A program made the position numbers and the translations under genes. Positions 4,445 through 6,366 of a DNA stretch of 6,366 nt are shown here, piece by piece. Every line of letters begins with the position of its first letter. Position 1 is the stretch's first letter. Where the stretch lies: the NCBI GenBank assembly GCA_048497495.1, contig JAFHCF010000165.1, forward strand, positions 1 through 6,366, read 5' to 3'. Source of the DNA: JAFHCF01 sp048497495. GTDB taxonomy: Bacteria > Pseudomonadota > Alphaproteobacteria > Rhizobiales > Ancalomicrobiaceae. The notes beneath the pieces were generated by a model. It did not search any database, was not told where the DNA came from, and saw only the letters and a program-made list of their open reading frames with translations.

Positions 4445-6366
4445 TCACCCCAGACGGGCGAGCGCCTCGCCGACCTTGGCGCGGCGCGCGACATATTCCT
4501 CGCGCTTCTCGCGATTCTCCTCGACCACCTCTTCCTTGGCCTTGGCCATGAACTGCGGGTTGGCGAACATCTTGTCGATGCGGCCGATCTCCTGGACCAG
4601 CTTCTCGACTTCCTTCTCCAGCCGCTTGCGCTCGGCGGCGACGTCGATGACGCCTTCGAGCGGCAGCGCGTAGGTCGCCTCGCCGACGACGATCTGGGCC
4701 GAGGCCTTGGGCGCGGCCTCGGCGATCGAGACGGCGGAGATGCGGGCGAGCCTGAGGATCGCCGCCTCATGGGTGCCGATCCAGCCCCGCGTGCGCTCCG
4801 ACGCGCCGATCACCTCGAGCGGGATCTGCGCGCCGGCCGGCACGTTCATCTCCGAGCGCACCGAGCGCACCTCGGTGATCAGCCCGACCAGCCAGTCGAT
4901 CTCGTCGGCCGCCTCGTCGTGGGTGACGCCGGCGCCCGGCCATTCGGTCAAGACCAGCAGGTTCGGCCGCCGGATTCCTGCCTCCGCCGCCGTCTTCGCC
5001 CACAACTCCTCGGTGATGAAGGGCATGAACGGGTGCAGCAGCTTGAGGATCTCGTCGAGCACATAGGCGCAGGTCGCCCGGGTCTCGTCCTTCAAGGCCT
5101 GGTCCTCGCCGAGGAAGATCGGCTTGGCGAGCTCGAGATACCAGTCGCAGAACGAGTTCCAGACGAATCGATAGGCGTGCGCGGCCGCGTCGTTGAAGCG
5201 ATAGGCCTCGATCGCCTCGGTGACGCCGATGACGGCGCGCGCCAGTTCGGTGGCGATCCAGCGATTGAGCGTTCCTCGAGCCGCCGCCGGCTCGAAATCG
5301 CCGACGGTGACGCAGCCGTTCATCTCGGCGAAGCGGGCGGCGTTCCACAGCTTGGTGGCGAAGTTGCGATAGCCGGCGACCCGCGCCTTGGCGAGCTTGA
5401 TGTCGCGGCCCTGCGCCGCCATGGCGGCCAGCGTGAAGCGCAGCGCGTCGGCGCCGAACTCGTCGATCAGCTCGAGCGGATCGATGACGTTGCCCTTCGA
5501 CTTCGACATCTTCTGCCCCTTCTCGTCACGGACGAGGGCATGGATGTAGACGTCCTTGAAGGGCTCTACCGGGCGGCCCGCGTCGTCCTTCATGAAGTGC
5601 AACCCCATCATCATCATCCGGGCGACCCAGAAGAAGATGATGTCGAAGCCGGTGACCAGCACCGAGGTCGGGTAGTAGCGGGAAAGCTCGGGCGTCTGGT
5701 CCGGCCAGCCGAGGGTGGAGAACGGCCACAGGGCGGAGGAGAACCAGGTGTCGAGCACGTCCTCGTCGCGGGTGAGGAAGCCGGCGCCGTGGCTGGCGCG
5801 CAGGTCCGCCGCCTTCGCCGCGTCGATGATGCCGCGCGTCAGATAGTGCGGGATGGCGATGTCGAGCGCCTCGGCCTCGTCATGGGCGACGAAGACGTCA
5901 CCGTCGGGCCCATACCACGCCGGGATCTGATGGCCCCACCACAGCTGGCGCGACACGCACCACGGCTGGATGTTCTCCATCCACTGGAAATAGGTGTTCT
6001 CCCAGTTCTTCGGCACGAAGGTCGTCCGCCCCTCGCGCACCGCGGCGATCGCCGGCTTCGCCAGTTCGGCGGCGTTGACGTACCACTGGTCGGTCAGGAA
6101 CGGCTCGATCACCACGTTGGAGCGGTCGCCGTGCGGCACCATGTGGGTGTTGGCCTCGACCTTGTCGACAAGCCCGCGCCGCTCCATCGCCTCGACGACG
6201 ATCCGGCGCGCCGCGTTGCGCTCCTTGCCGTCGAGCAGCGCCTCGAGCATCTCGGCGCCGAAGACGTAGGAGACCGCCGTCAGCGCCGCCTCGCCCTCCG
6301 CCGGCGTCGGCGCGCCCGACAGCTCGGCGCCGTGGCCGGTATCGGTCCAGAAGGCGTCGTTGCCGG
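4445..6366 (-). CDS. valS: Valyl-tRNA synthetase, C-terminal part (cut by window edge)
   Basis: Class Ia aminoacyl-tRNA synthetase that charges tRNA-Val in the cytoplasm and hydrolyses mischarged threonine. The frame is open to the right edge (about 640 residues visible). The usual length is about 900-950, so the start and the HIGH motif lie outside. Seen in order are the end of the CP1 editing insertion (THMVPHGDRSNVVIEPFLTD), the catalytic-core segment CVSRQLWWGHQIPAWYG, and DVLDTWFSSALWPFSTLGWP. Then come GFDIIFFWVARMMMMG and the KMSKS signature encoded at 5498-5512. The anticodon-binding helical domain follows (FVWNSFCDWYLELAKP, HPFMPFITEELW). The last 70 residues or so form the C-terminal coiled coil (ERKRLEKEVEKLVQEIGRID to EALARLG). 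The visible part is intact with no frameshift. No gene overlaps its 3' end; a GC hairpin follows. Confidence 0.97.
   Translation of the reverse strand, partial: GNDAFWTDTGHGAELSGAPTPAEGEAALTAVSYVFGAEMLEALLDGKERNAARRIVVEAMERRGLVDKVEANTHMVPHGDRSNVVIEPFLTDQWYVNAAELAKPAIAAVREGRTTFVPKNWENTYFQWMENIQPWCVSRQLWWGHQIPAWYGPDGDVFVAHDEAEALDIAIPHYLTRGIIDAAKAADLRASHGAGFLTRDEDVLDTWFSSALWPFSTLGWPDQTPELSRYYPTSVLVTGFDIIFFWVARMMMMGLHFMKDDAGRPVEPFKDVYIHALVRDEKGQKMSKSKGNVIDPLELIDEFGADALRFTLAAMAAQGRDIKLAKARVAGYRNFATKLWNAARFAEMNGCVTVGDFEPAAARGTLNRWIATELARAVIGVTEAIEAYRFNDAAAHAYRFVWNSFCDWYLELAKPIFLGEDQALKDETRATCAYVLDEILKLLHPFMPFITEELWAKTAAEAGIRRPNLLVLTEWPGAGVTHDEAADEIDWLVGLITEVRSVRSEMNVPAGAQIPLEVIGASERTRGWIGTHEAAILRLARISAVSIAEAAPKASAQIVVGEATYALPLEGVIDVAAERKRLEKEVEKLVQEIGRIDKMFANPQFMAKAKEEVVEENREKREEYVARRAKVGEALARLG

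Noticed and set aside
3661..4551. Plus-strand frame across the valS-exoR gap
   Set aside because: It overlaps both the exoR N-terminus and the valS C-terminus in antisense, and its composition is biased with no motifs.

Overview
The window is GC-rich chromosomal DNA and most likely comes from an alphaproteobacterium of the Hyphomicrobiales (Rhizobiales). The strongest lineage clue is a Sel1-repeat periplasmic protein that reads as ExoR, the negative regulator of the ExoS/ChvI two-component system. Strong GC bias at third codon positions and extragenic palindromes with TTGCCGGG arms also fit. This placement is inference from gene content, not a database match. I saw no tRNA, rRNA, insertion sequence or CRISPR array.

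Layout from left to right. A small GIY-YIG nuclease-fold gene (minus strand, about 47-349) lies between two almost identical palindromic repeats (9-29 and 438-458). Next on the minus strand (563-1285) is an unrecognised exported protein. It has a clear signal peptide, a helical or coiled-coil middle and a Gly/Arg/Ser-rich C-terminus built from a 15-bp tandem repeat (seven RGIGS-type pentapeptides). A divergent intergenic stretch (1286-1511) separates it from a plus-strand pair: exodeoxyribonuclease III (xthA, 1512-2294) and, 11 nt later, a GFA/CENP-V-fold zinc protein (2306-2773), probably one transcript.

The GFA gene converges on exoR (minus, 2870-3805). Between them lies a good intrinsic terminator for exoR. 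Upstream of exoR is a 639-nt stretch with no convincing gene. It contains an AT-rich island with 10-bp-spaced direct repeats and, at its far end, a GC-rich hairpin just after valS. The right third of the window is the C-terminal two thirds of valyl-tRNA synthetase (minus, running off the right edge).

Functionally this is mainly a housekeeping and regulatory neighbourhood: translation (valS), base-excision repair (xthA) and envelope or exopolysaccharide regulation (exoR). The less ordinary part is the left 1.3 kb, where the palindrome-bracketed GIY-YIG gene sits beside the repeat-tailed secreted protein. I do not see a clearly new multi-gene system. The best leads are the GIY-YIG/palindrome unit, the RGIGS minisatellite and the AT-rich repeat cluster in the valS-exoR gap.
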